In this document: positions 1 through 6,141 of the stretch, piece after piece
Numbering within the stretch: position 1 is the stretch's first letter
How the letters are laid out: each line of letters starts with the position of its first letter
Assembly (NCBI GenBank): GCA_902158735.1
Contig: CABGHG010000047.1
Location: forward strand, 1 to 10,593
DNA length: 10,593 nucleotides
Source of the DNA: Candidatus Methanolliviera sp. GoM_oil
GTDB lineage: Archaea > Halobacteriota > Methanoliparia > Methanoliparales > Methanoliparaceae
Direction of reading: 5' to 3'
Translations under genes and position numbers: made by a program
Notes under the pieces: generated by a model
What the model was told of the DNA's origin: nothing
What the model saw: the letters and a program-made list of their open reading frames with translations, nothing else
The model's database searches: none

Positions 1-262
1 TTTCATAGCTTTCTTCGCCGAGTTTTAATATCTCCCTTCCCTTCTCTGTATATGATTCAAAACCCTTACCGATCATATATTCTAGTTCATATCCGAGTTT
101 TGAAATTTTGTATCCCAGTCAAGCCTCCAGTTCATCCAAGAATGTTGGGTCCGCATTTACCCAATCTATAATCGATATAAAGCTCCGCCAAGATATGCCC
201 GGGAAACGCGTTTAAGATTTTATATAAAAGATCTCCAAAGGTCTTGTCAACTCCCTCTCCCC
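1..262 (-). pseudogene. Decayed copy of the transglutaminase-like gene
   Basis: This stretch matches, on the minus strand, the 3' half of the transglutaminase-like gene at 849-1835, roughly codons 189 to 310. The 3' end lies beyond the left edge and the 5' end, including the part that would hold the catalytic cysteine, is missing. Three lesions are visible. An in-frame TGA stands at 121-119 where the intact gene has a glycine codon. There is an extra base near 163-170. A 96-bp, in-frame deletion lies at about 81/82 relative to 995-1090 of the intact copy, flanked by a short ATT match. Similarity ends near 262, just downstream of the HEPN gene stop. I infer an old tandem duplication that is no longer functional. 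Confidence 0.85.
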
Positions 263-316
263 TTGCTCAGTTCTCTCTATCTTTCTATGAAGAAAAATCG
301 GGAGCTTTGCTTAAAA

Positions 317-709
317 CTACTGAATACCCGTTTTTTCTCGAATCTTTCTTATAAGTCTCCACGCATTATCGAGAGATTTCTTTATCTCTTCAAACCTATA
401 CTCGATAGGGGGGCCTGGGGGATAACGATTTTCTATATAATACTTGGTTGCTTTATCACAAAAATCTATGAACTCCTCTAAAGTATCTTCAAATTTAACG
501 GCTTCATTGAGGAGGATACTCAAATCATGCGTTCTCTTGGGTTTTATTCCATTATATATCAAAAAACCCTTCAAGTATTTCTCGATCGCTTGCTGAATGA
601 TATATGCGATCGTATCGGTAAAACCTCTTTCCTCGCAGAGAAGCTGAGCTGCCTCAATATCGTGTTCTCCTCTTTCAAACCATTCCGCGGCATGGCTTCG
701 CATAATCAT
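317..709 (-). CDS. HEPN domain protein (HepT-like), full length
   Basis: A 130-residue HEPN domain protein of the PF05168 type. These are often the toxin half of MNT/HEPN (MntA-HepT) modules, where the HEPN protein acts as an RNase and the MNT protein silences it by AMPylation. Visible family signatures are the helix IIQQAIEKYLKGFL at residues 37-50, THDL at 60-63 and YYIENRYPPG at 90-99, followed by a C-terminal helix to residue 130. The ATG at 709 overlaps the stop of a 48-codon ORF (ATGA), so translation is probably coupled. That upstream ORF occupies the place of an MNT gene but lacks the catalytic core. A second in-frame ATG at 703 is possible. The gene is last in a minus-strand run from the LuxE-like gene at 3134. 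Toxicity and substrate are inferred from the family only. Confidence 0.85.
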   Translation of the reverse strand: MIMRSHAAEWFERGEHDIEAAQLLCEERGFTDTIAYIIQQAIEKYLKGFLIYNGIKPKRTHDLSILLNEAVKFEDTLEEFIDFCDKATKYYIENRYPPGPPIEYRFEEIKKSLDNAWRLIRKIREKTGIQ

Positions 710-852
710 CCATACAATACTTCATCCTTCTCAAATACCTCTTGAATAAAGAAGTCTTTTATCTCTCGTCTCTCTTCCAATTCCTTCTCTGCTATCTTTG
801 AGATTATCTCTTTTATACTTCTTTTAGTCGTGTTCAATGCTCCCTTCGTCAT
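706..852 (-). CDS. 48-residue ORF, probable MNT antitoxin lacking its catalytic core
   Basis: A 48-codon ORF with ATGA overlaps at both ends: its ATG overlaps the stop of the transglutaminase-like gene and its TGA overlaps the ATG of the HEPN gene. That packing argues that it is translated. It starts MTKGALNTTKRSIKEII, which resembles the N-terminal helix of archaeal minimal nucleotidyltransferases. It ends FFIQEVFEKDEVLYG, which resembles the usual MNT C-terminus (compare the ending IVYE of the complete MNT gene at 4366-4671). The GS and DxD nucleotide-binding core that should lie between is absent. I infer an in-frame internal deletion of about 60-70 codons that kept the frame and the coupling. 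The assignment rests on short stretches compared from memory, so it could also be an unrelated small protein. Confidence 0.6.
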   Translation of the reverse strand: MTKGALNTTKRSIKEIISKIAEKELEERREIKDFFIQEVFEKDEVLYG

Positions 853-1835
853 ACGCGCTTCATAATATCGCTCAATTCTTTACTCAATCCTTCATATCCT
901 TTTTTCATCTTCTCTTCATAGCTCTCTTCGCCGAGTTTTAATATCTCCCTTCCCTTCTCCGCATAAGGTTCAAAACCTTTATCGATCATATATTGGAGTC
1001 CGCGAAACGATTTACCCCACTTCAATAGGGGTCTTCCCATCCTCGGAGAATCTTCCAAATAATAGACTTTCCCTGTTTCCGATGCCCATTCTGGTTCATA
1101 TCCGAGCTTTGAAATTTCATACCCCAGTCCGACCTCTAATTCATCCGAGAATGTCGGATCTGCATTTACCCATCTGCCATCGATATAAACCTCCGCCAAT
1201 ATATGGCCAGGAAACGCATTTAAGACTTTATATAAAAAATCTCCAAAGATTTGATCGACTCCCATCTCCTTACTTATTCCCATACCGAGCTCTTGCATTC
1301 TTGGATCCAACTCTGACGAGACCATTACCTTATACCTTGCCTTCAATCCTCCAATCCTACATAGTGTGATAAATAGAGTCATCTGTTGGATGCATACGCC
1401 CATTCCCTCCCTCAACGTTTCTGTGGCGGTTCCTCCACCTATATTGAATTTTATGTTATTTTTAACCCATTTTAAAGCATTTTCTGCATATTTCCACTCA
1501 AGCTGTCGCTGTGCAAGATCTGACGAGCTTCGTTCCTTTGCCAATAATTTGTCCACGCCTAATTTATATGCTAAGGCAACGATTTCAGGAGCTTCGCACT
1601 CACAGCCCAGGGTTGGACGGAGATACAATTCATCTTTATCGAAATCTGGTATCTTCATCCATTCCTCATATTTGGGTATCTCGTAGTTCGGCTTCGGGTC
1701 ATAATCCTCTGGAGCTTCCTTCCACTGATCAAATATCTTTGGATGGATTAATCTAAAAAAGAAGATCTTGGATATGAGGGGGATTGTTCTTCCACCCATC
1801 GCCTTCATTAGCCCTAACTGCTCAGTTATTTTCAT
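849..1835 (-). CDS. Transglutaminase-like cysteine enzyme
   Basis: A 328-residue protein with a transglutaminase-like (papain-fold) core. A plausible catalytic triad is Cys148 in EGMGVCIQQ, His211 in FPGHILAEVYIDGRW and Asp226 in NADPTF, in the order and context usual for the superfamily. No signal peptide or clear membrane segment is seen, although residues 20-30 are hydrophobic, so it is probably cytoplasmic. Members act as proteases, amidases or acyl/amide transferases through a cysteine thioester; the substrate here cannot be read. The ATG lies 4 nt after the stop of the LuxE-like gene and the stop overlaps the next ORF, so it sits inside an operon. Its place directly after an acyl-protein synthetase suggests a role in handling acyl thioesters or amides, which is inference. 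A decayed copy lies at 1-262. Confidence 0.8.
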   Translation of the reverse strand: MKITEQLGLMKAMGGRTIPLISKIFFFRLIHPKIFDQWKEAPEDYDPKPNYEIPKYEEWMKIPDFDKDELYLRPTLGCECEAPEIVALAYKLGVDKLLAKERSSSDLAQRQLEWKYAENALKWVKNNIKFNIGGGTATETLREGMGVCIQQMTLFITLCRIGGLKARYKVMVSSELDPRMQELGMGISKEMGVDQIFGDFLYKVLNAFPGHILAEVYIDGRWVNADPTFSDELEVGLGYEISKLGYEPEWASETGKVYYLEDSPRMGRPLLKWGKSFRGLQYMIDKGFEPYAEKGREILKLGEESYEEKMKKGYEGLSKELSDIMKRV

Positions 1836-1839
1836 ATTT

Positions 1840-2604
1840 TTATTCTTCCATCTCCGATATCACTTTTGCCATCGCCGCGGCGCATCCCCTCACTTCGGCT
1901 CCGGGCATTCTTGTTATTTCAGGAGCTAATACGGGACCGGGTCTGTCACAAGATGGGCAATAATCTAATAACTTAACTTTGTCCTCTGTAACGATAAATC
2001 CGGGATATGAATTTGCTGATGGATCTAAAAATGCAAATCTTCCTTCACTTCCATAAAGCAAAGGTTCCATTTCATCATCTAATACGAACGGATACATAGG
2101 GGAAGGAACATGAAAATAATGACCTTCACAATTGACTGCCCACAAGTTACTTTCTGCTGCCATATAGGCTTCTCTCCAGCTCTCTTTCTTAATTCCAAAA
2201 TGTTCATATATTGTTTTTAGGAAATCATTTTTATTTATTTCCCTACCATCAAGAGTTTTCCAACCCCCGCCTCCCGTCCAATATATGCCATTACTAAAAT
2301 TGAATTTTTTGTTCTTCTTTTTCATATAAGACACAAGTGGAAGGATAACTGCTGGAACACCTGCAAAACAGATTCTTATATTGTTATTCTCCATCTCTTG
2401 CAAATTCTTAAGATTATTTATTATAATACCTTCAAATTTTTTCATGTCTCCTTTTTTAAATGCTACACCTGAAGATAAGGGCTCTTCTGTTGCCCATCTT
2501 ACATCATTAAAAATAGATGCAATACTATTTAAAAAAAACTCATACCAACAAAATCTTCTGGCACCTTCGGAATTCCGTATATCATAGTCATGTCTCCAGA
2601 ACAA
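1840..2604 (-). CDS. LuxE-like acyl-protein synthetase 1, C-terminal part (frameshifted)
   Basis: This frame carries the C-terminal part of a LuxE-like acyl-adenylate-forming protein. The first ATG at 2604 opens codons that overlap the N-terminal frame; homologous sequence begins only after the run of eight T at 2538-2531, with LNSIASIF. Visible motifs are TGGGGW, an adenylate-site-like stretch YMAAES, VTEDKVKLL (the paralogues have TGDRVKLL) and a CPSCDRPGP zinc-knuckle-like pair. RGCAAAMAKV contains a cysteine 14 residues from the C-terminus, at the place where bacterial LuxE carries its acyl-acceptor cysteine. Joined to the 2529-3134 part with one extra T, the protein is 431 residues, against 429 in the intact paralogue. 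The gene may therefore be broken, mis-sequenced in the homopolymer, or expressed by slippage. The transglutaminase-like gene follows after 4 nt. Confidence 0.8.
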   Translation of the reverse strand: MFWRHDYDIRNSEGARRFCWYEFFLNSIASIFNDVRWATEEPLSSGVAFKKGDMKKFEGIIINNLKNLQEMENNNIRICFAGVPAVILPLVSYMKKKNKKFNFSNGIYWTGGGGWKTLDGREINKNDFLKTIYEHFGIKKESWREAYMAAESNLWAVNCEGHYFHVPSPMYPFVLDDEMEPLLYGSEGRFAFLDPSANSYPGFIVTEDKVKLLDYCPSCDRPGPVLAPEITRMPGAEVRGCAAAMAKVISEMEE

Positions 2605-3134
2605 CCTATCGTTAAAAACATATTTCCTCCACTATAAGCAAATCTTGAATAAGTTAGTTTATCTCTTGGAAGAATTAGTTTCTTCTGACCAGTTGTTCCA
2701 CTACTTGTTGTAATAGTAATGCCTTCTCTATACAATGCTCTAAAAATTTCGCTGAATGATTCATCTCTTTTTAAATTTAATATTGGTAGCTCGCCGGTAT
2801 AAATTGTTTGTAACCATTTTACAAAATCCATGCCCTTGTCTGGATGATCTTTAAAAAAGGTGGACGTAACCAATGGAATCTTCTTAAAATCCGCCTCACT
2901 TTTTATATCATCCGGCCCAACGCTTCTACCCTTACAATACTCATGATAAAATTTATTTCCTTCATAGTGATGCCTAAACGAATACCTGATCGCGTCCTCC
3001 CTCAACTTCTTCGCTTTATCATCTGGAACGTTATAAATATCTTCAACACCATACAACGCCTCATCTACAGGCGTCCACTGATCTTTTGGCGGTATATACT
3101 TCGCCAACCTCTCCCTCAACAAATCCTTTGCCAT
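2529..3134 (-). CDS. LuxE-like acyl-protein synthetase 1, N-terminal part (frameshifted)
   Basis: The first 201 residues of the LuxE-like copy 1. LuxE enzymes activate a carboxylic acid with ATP to an acyl-AMP and take the acyl group onto a cysteine. The N-terminal 120 residues match paralogue 2 almost residue for residue (PVDEALYGVEDIYNVP at 22-37). The ATP-binding P-loop is the best of the three copies, TSSGTTGQK at 143-151, followed by LPRDKLTYSR. The frame ends at TAA 2531-2529, directly after AGT TTT TTT; reading one base back gives FFLNSI, which continues the homology in the next frame. The ATG at 3134 is preceded by TAGTGATTAAAA, a weak ribosome site, and a TATA box at about 3168-3177. 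No fatty-acid reductase (LuxC) gene is present in the window. Confidence 0.85.
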   Translation of the reverse strand: MAKDLLRERLAKYIPPKDQWTPVDEALYGVEDIYNVPDDKAKKLREDAIRYSFRHHYEGNKFYHEYCKGRSVGPDDIKSEADFKKIPLVTSTFFKDHPDKGMDFVKWLQTIYTGELPILNLKRDESFSEIFRALYREGITITTSSGTTGQKKLILPRDKLTYSRFAYSGGNMFLTIGCSGDMTMIYGIPKVPEDFVGMSFF

Positions 3135-3159
3135 TTTTAATCACTATTCCCTTAGCAGT

Positions 3160-3180
3160 TTTTTATTTTATATAAAATCT
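3160..3180 (-). promoter_or_regulatory. TATA promoter of LuxE-like gene 1
   Basis: On the minus strand the sequence TTTTATATAAAATAAA lies 30-45 nt ahead of the ATG at 3134, leaving a leader of about 12 nt. The leader, AACTGCTAAGGGAATAGTGA and then TTAAAA, is almost the same as the leader of LuxE-like gene 2 (7591-7618), which shows that promoter and ribosome site were duplicated with the gene. The ribosome site here is GTGAT, weaker than the AGGTGA of copy 2. Confidence 0.6.
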
Positions 3181-3190
3181 TCTGATGAAA

Positions 3191-3859
3191 TTATGGGATT
3201 GATAGCTTATCTTTTATAAGTTCAACATCTTTCTCTAACTTGTCATACTTGTGATGGAGCTCTATTGTTTCTTTATAAATTTCTTCTAAACTCTTTAAAG
3301 AACCCTTTATAACTGTTGTATCTTCTTTTATAGATGGAATTGATTTGGTATCCTCCTTTATTGACTTTGCAACACTTAGATTTTCCTTTCCAATAGATAA
3401 ATTTTCTTTTGCAACAGATAGATTTTCCTTTCCAATAGATAAATTTTCTTTTGCAACACTTAGATTTTCCTTTCCAATAGATAAATTTTCCTTTCCAATA
3501 GATAAATTTTCTTCCCCTATTTCAACACTTCTATATAAAAATGTTCCAGCCATATCCATTCTTTCTCCTAATTCATCTTTCCAATCCCCCCTTTTAATTT
3601 CAAAATATTCAAATTCATCTCTCGGCTCTTCCCATTTAACATTTATATCTTCAACCATAATTGGATATCTTTTTATCTTTATCTCTTCTAAAAATTTATT
3701 TAAAGAATCTTCTTTGCCCTCTGCTATTATCTTTACATCATAAGGTTTTAGGTTTTCTACGAATCCTCTTATGTTAAATTTTCTGGCAATCTTTAGAACT
3801 CTATCTCTATAACCAACACTTTGAACATCCCCCTGAACGATTGCTGTTATTCTCTTCAT
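3191..3859 (-). CDS. Acylphosphatase with heptad-repeat tail
   Basis: A 222-residue protein with an acylphosphatase domain at residues 1-91 and a long helical tail. Acylphosphatases hydrolyse acyl-phosphates using an Arg and an Asn. Here GDVQSVGYRDRV supplies Arg18 and GFVENL supplies Asn36, matching the family pattern GxVQGVxFR and GxVxN. The usual QGV is QSV. Residues 117-165 hold seven perfect-length heptads, ENLSIGK or ENLSVAK, and are followed by further helical sequence ending in a charged helix (about 188-220) likely to form a coiled coil. The gene has its own TATA box 27 nt ahead of the ATG, so it is probably leaderless and independent of the neighbours. A common acylphosphatase is only about 90 residues, so the tail is an addition. 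It might serve oligomerisation or partner binding (inference). Confidence 0.9.
   Translation of the reverse strand: MKRITAIVQGDVQSVGYRDRVLKIARKFNIRGFVENLKPYDVKIIAEGKEDSLNKFLEEIKIKRYPIMVEDINVKWEEPRDEFEYFEIKRGDWKDELGERMDMAGTFLYRSVEIGEENLSIGKENLSIGKENLSVAKENLSIGKENLSVAKENLSIGKENLSVAKSIKEDTKSIPSIKEDTTVIKGSLKSLEEIYKETIELHHKYDKLEKDVELIKDKLSIP
3365..3511 (-). repeat. Seven tandem 21-bp coding repeats
   Basis: Seven in-frame 21-bp units encode ENLSIGK (units 1, 2, 4 and 6) and ENLSVAK (units 3, 5 and 7) in the acylphosphatase tail. From unit 2 onward the two types alternate, giving a 42-bp higher-order period. The unit length equals one coiled-coil heptad, so copy-number change keeps both frame and helical register. 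Expansion by slippage or unequal exchange of the 42-bp unit is the simplest explanation. Confidence 0.95.
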
Positions 3860-3881
3860 GATATCAAGTATGATTTTTTAT

Positions 3882-3891
3882 CATTTATAAC
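3882..3891 (-). promoter_or_regulatory. TATA box, leaderless promoter of the acylphosphatase gene
   Basis: TTATAAATG reads on the minus strand at 3890-3882, with its centre 27 nt before the A of the ATG at 3859. This is the spacing that places transcription start at or next to the start codon in archaea. Between the box and the start lies TGAT-TTTTT-ATCA (3871-3883), a short inverted repeat that could be an operator, although it may be chance. Confidence 0.5.
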
Positions 3892-3894
3892 TTC

Positions 3895-4053
3895 CTACCG
3901 ATGCCTAAACGAATACCTGATCGCATCTTCTCTCAACTTCTTCGCCGTATCATCTGGAACGTTGTAGATATCTTCGACACCGTACAACGCCTCATCGACG
4001 GGCGTCCATTCTTCTTTTGGTGGGATGAATTTTGCCAATTTCTCCCTAATCAT
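3895..4053 (-). pseudogene. LuxE-like N-terminal fragment A (52-codon ORF)
   Basis: An open frame of 52 codons, starting MIREKLAKFIPPKEEW, matches residues 5 to about 55 of the intact LuxE-like protein and stops at RYSFRHR just after leaving the homologous region. It lacks the P-loop and everything catalytic, so it cannot be a synthetase. The ATG lies 5 nt after the stop of the shortened HEPN gene, so the piece could still be translated as the last ORF of the MNT-HEPN operon. Its 3' end abuts the acylphosphatase promoter. It is probably recombination debris; a role as a small partner or decoy is possible but unsupported. Confidence 0.75.
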
Positions 4054-4058
4054 ATATA

Positions 4059-4379
4059 TCAACTGCCGGAGCCAAGCCCCGGGTATCTCGTATGAACTGC
4101 GTAACGTGTAAGTATTACCGCTTTTCTTGTCTCTTCAGGAATCTCAATTCCAGCATTAGAAACGATCCCTAAGAGCTCTTCAATGGAATGAGTCCATGAG
4201 AATTCTTCATTGAAGAATATAAGCAATGCCTTTATGGATTTCTCAGCGCATTGCTGGGCATCGAAGCACAAATCCTCATATAACACATACTCTGATGTTT
4301 TGCCTGCCCTTGCTCGCTCTAGATTACTCCTTGCTCTACGCAACCACTCCTTTACTATCTCTTCATTACTCATAAACAA
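4059..4379 (-). CDS. HEPN domain protein (HepT-like), C-terminally shortened
   Basis: A 106-residue HEPN domain protein, the likely RNase toxin half of an MNT/HEPN module. FDAQQCAEKSIKALLI (39-54) and WTHSIEEL (62-69) are the family helices, and LTRYAVHTRYPG (90-101) is the conserved late motif. After RYPG the sequence continues only as LGSGS and stops, whereas the other HEPN protein in this window has 33 residues after RYP. The last helix is therefore missing and was probably lost when LuxE fragment A became joined at about 4053-4075. The start overlaps the MNT gene end by 14 nt; the ATG at 4373, two codons later, is an equally good start. Whether the shortened protein keeps RNase activity or MNT binding cannot be told. 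Confidence 0.85.
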   Translation of the reverse strand: MFMSNEEIVKEWLRRARSNLERARAGKTSEYVLYEDLCFDAQQCAEKSIKALLIFFNEEFSWTHSIEELLGIVSNAGIEIPEETRKAVILTRYAVHTRYPGLGSGS

Positions 4380-4671
4380 TTATTGCATCTTTTGCTATTT
4401 CATGATAAATTAAATAGCGGTTATTTTTGTTTTCTTCAAATCTATCAACGAATTCGGTGATAATATCGACTGCAACTTTAGTTCCAAACAACTTTAGATA
4501 CAACCTCTTCTCCAGATCTTTTAGATTTACTCCCCTTTTTACTAATACACATATATCATAATCACTACTTTTTCTTGCCTTGTCCTTCGCTCTTGACCCA
4601 AAAAGAATAATTCTATCTGGATGGGCTTCTTCCTTTATTCTTTCGATTATCTCCTTTAAAGGTTCGTTCAT
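4366..4671 (-). CDS. Minimal nucleotidyltransferase (MNT, MntA-like antitoxin)
   Basis: A 101-residue minimal nucleotidyltransferase of the polymerase-beta fold. The active-site set is complete: GS at 25-26 in ILFGSRAK, Asp37 and Asp39 in SDYDICVLV, and Asp69 in VAVDIITEF. MNT proteins of MntA-HepT modules transfer AMP from ATP to a tyrosine of the HEPN toxin and so inactivate it. The gene overlaps the HEPN gene downstream by 14 nt, the usual arrangement. Upstream (4672-4811) there is only a LuxE fragment and a divergent promoter region, whose minus-strand TATA box at about 4823-4830 may drive this operon. It is the only intact MNT gene in the window, so it could in principle also control the HEPN protein at 317-709 (inference). 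Confidence 0.92.
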   Translation of the reverse strand: MNEPLKEIIERIKEEAHPDRIILFGSRAKDKARKSSDYDICVLVKRGVNLKDLEKRLYLKLFGTKVAVDIITEFVDRFEENKNNRYLIYHEIAKDAIIVYE

Positions 4672-4698
4672 TTCCTTATTTACACCCTCTTATCTCCC

Positions 4699-4808
4699 TT
4701 ATACCAAAGAAAAATGGTTAATCAAAGGAATCTTCCCAAAATCCTCCTCCGTCTTTATATCATCCGGTTTAACGCCCATCTCTTTGCAATACGCATGATA
4801 AAATCTAT
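4699..4808 (-). pseudogene. LuxE-like N-terminal fragment B
   Basis: The minus strand matches residues about 60 to 89 of the LuxE-like proteins: NRFYHAYC, then MGVKPDDIKTEEDF and GKIPLI, ending at TAA 4701-4699. There is no start codon in this frame at the beginning of the matching region and the piece begins right behind a TATA-like promoter, so it is debris left after deletion of both flanks. Together with fragment A it brackets the MNT-HEPN pair. The pieces are in the wrong order for one gene interrupted by the pair: residues 60-89 come before residues 5-55 in the direction of transcription. Confidence 0.75.
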
Positions 4809-4814
4809 TATAGA

Positions 4815-4911
4815 GATCTTATTTATAAATTTTCCTTTTTGGGAGAACGAAGATGCTTGAGCGCCCGAAGAGAACATAACGTATAAATAAGAAGAGAGAG
4901 ATCTCCACCCG
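4815..4911. promoter_or_regulatory. Divergent promoter region upstream of GNAT gene A
   Basis: TATAAATA at 4882-4889 lies 30 nt before the ATG at 4912, so the plus-strand transcript is probably leaderless. A second box, TTTATAAA around 4823-4830, is suited to minus-strand transcription toward the MNT-HEPN operon. The whole stretch, including CCTTTTTGGGAGAA between the boxes, is repeated with few changes at 8014-8106 in front of GNAT gene B. The conserved centre may hold a shared regulator site. Confidence 0.6.
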
Positions 4912-6141
4912 ATGAGTGGAGAAGTAATATCTCTTGGAACTTCCTTAAGAGGAGAGAATGGAAGAATATGGAGGGGGGTCGAGAAGAACGTCGCTAGATG
5001 CGATCCAAACTACTTCTTCACGTTCAATCTCAACCCTCAATCTTCTGGGAAAGATGTCGAGAAGGAGTTCTTCGTGCTCTTAGTCGATGGAGATCACGTC
5101 GGAAGGGCTTCTGCGGCTTTTAATAAAAATTTTTGGAACGTCGGATTCATAGAGGACTTTATGGTGCGCGAAGATCAGAAAGATTGCGTGGATCCACTCA
5201 TAGAGCGGTGCCTCTCTACGTTGAAGGATAAGGGCGTTAAAGAGGTGATGGTTAAAGGAAGTTTACTCCCTGCATTACAGATAGAAGGATATGGAGAGGT
5301 TCCACCGTACGGCTGTCCACACAACCCTCCCTGGTACGTGGATCTATTCGAGAGAAACGGATTTTTAAAGGCGAGAGAGTGGACATTTTTCAATCTCAAA
5401 CTTCCTGAAGTTCCAGAAGACGATGCGCTCGATCATCTGGGAATAAAGTTGAGACCACTTAGGATGAGGGATCCAAAAGATGTTATGGCGTTTAACAATC
5501 TTAGATACGAGACGAATGCGGAGCCATACATGGAGATCAATCCTATGAGAAGTGAAAAACTATCGCGCTTTAGTCTCTTCATCGGTTCCATAATCATGCG
5601 TTTCTGCAAGATGAAGACCTTCGTCGGCATCGATAGAGATGGGGAGATGGTCTTATTCATGGGCTATCTTCCAGATTTCAACCGTACGATGGTACCTTTA
5701 AATGCCGTATGGAAGAGGTCTTTAGATCTTCAGAAGAAGGGAAGCGTATTGTCCAGGTTATACTCTCTTCTAAAAGTTCCATTTGCCATTCGTCGGGTGA
5801 AGGCGTGCAGAGAGCTTGGGATAGGATTAAAGGTCCCAACACAATCTACTCCGGGCTATCTTTCGGGCTACTCGAAGGTATGCCGAGATATCGGGATCGG
5901 ATCGGCGGAAGAGGTAAGCGGAGAGATGAAGATGGAGGATCTTCTAAATTATCTCCTCTACCTGATGAAGAGAGACGGATACGAGGAGATAACCGCAGGT
6001 ATTCAGATGGATAATCTCTCCATGCAACCCTTAGAAGATTTCATCAAAAGATACGGGGGTGTAAAAACTGTGGGAAGATACGCGGCTCTCGTGTATAATT
6101 TTAGAGGAGACGTTTTACACGAACGTCCAACGCAAGTTTAA
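4912..6141 (+). CDS. Double-GNAT (YghO-like) acyltransferase A
   Basis: A 409-residue protein that resembles YghO-like proteins, which carry GNAT N-acyltransferase folds. In the first half (52-160) VDGDHVGRASAAF fits the central GNAT strands, NVGFIEDFMVREDQKDCVDPLIERC fits the acyl-CoA-binding strand and helix, and NPPWYVDLFERNGF (138-151) matches the family's NPPYYxxLxxxxGF signature. The second half (178-397) ends with a GNAT-like NLSMQPLEDFIKRYGG helix. No canonical QxxGxG/A loop is obvious, so the acyl donor may not be CoA. The ATG is set by a TATA box exactly 30 nt upstream, the same spacing as in paralogue B. The gene converges on LuxE-like gene 2. It may use an acyl group activated by LuxE (inference). 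Confidence 0.75.
   Translation: MSGEVISLGTSLRGENGRIWRGVEKNVARCDPNYFFTFNLNPQSSGKDVEKEFFVLLVDGDHVGRASAAFNKNFWNVGFIEDFMVREDQKDCVDPLIERCLSTLKDKGVKEVMVKGSLLPALQIEGYGEVPPYGCPHNPPWYVDLFERNGFLKAREWTFFNLKLPEVPEDDALDHLGIKLRPLRMRDPKDVMAFNNLRYETNAEPYMEINPMRSEKLSRFSLFIGSIIMRFCKMKTFVGIDRDGEMVLFMGYLPDFNRTMVPLNAVWKRSLDLQKKGSVLSRLYSLLKVPFAIRRVKACRELGIGLKVPTQSTPGYLSGYSKVCRDIGIGSAEEVSGEMKMEDLLNYLLYLMKRDGYEEITAGIQMDNLSMQPLEDFIKRYGGVKTVGRYAALVYNFRGDVLHERPTQV

Noticed and set aside
1082..1756. Several plus-strand open frames opposite the transglutaminase-like gene
   Set aside because: No recognisable domain, no promoter or ribosome site, and they mirror a minus-strand gene with a full catalytic triad.
3365..3511. 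Regular short repeats that could suggest a CRISPR array
   Set aside because: The units are contiguous 21-bp coding repeats without spacers and stay in the acylphosphatase frame.
3345..3743. Plus-strand open frame of 132 codons with repeated FSF(P/A)ID/TD units
   Set aside because: It is the antisense of the acylphosphatase heptad repeats; the minus strand carries the recognisable domain and promoter.
4851..4877. Tiny ORF (MLERPKRT) between the divergent promoter and GNAT gene A, with a counterpart at 8049
   Set aside because: It lies upstream of the main TATA box, differs in length and sequence between the two copies (MLERPKRT, MLDHPKEHNV), and is not in the predicted leaderless transcript.
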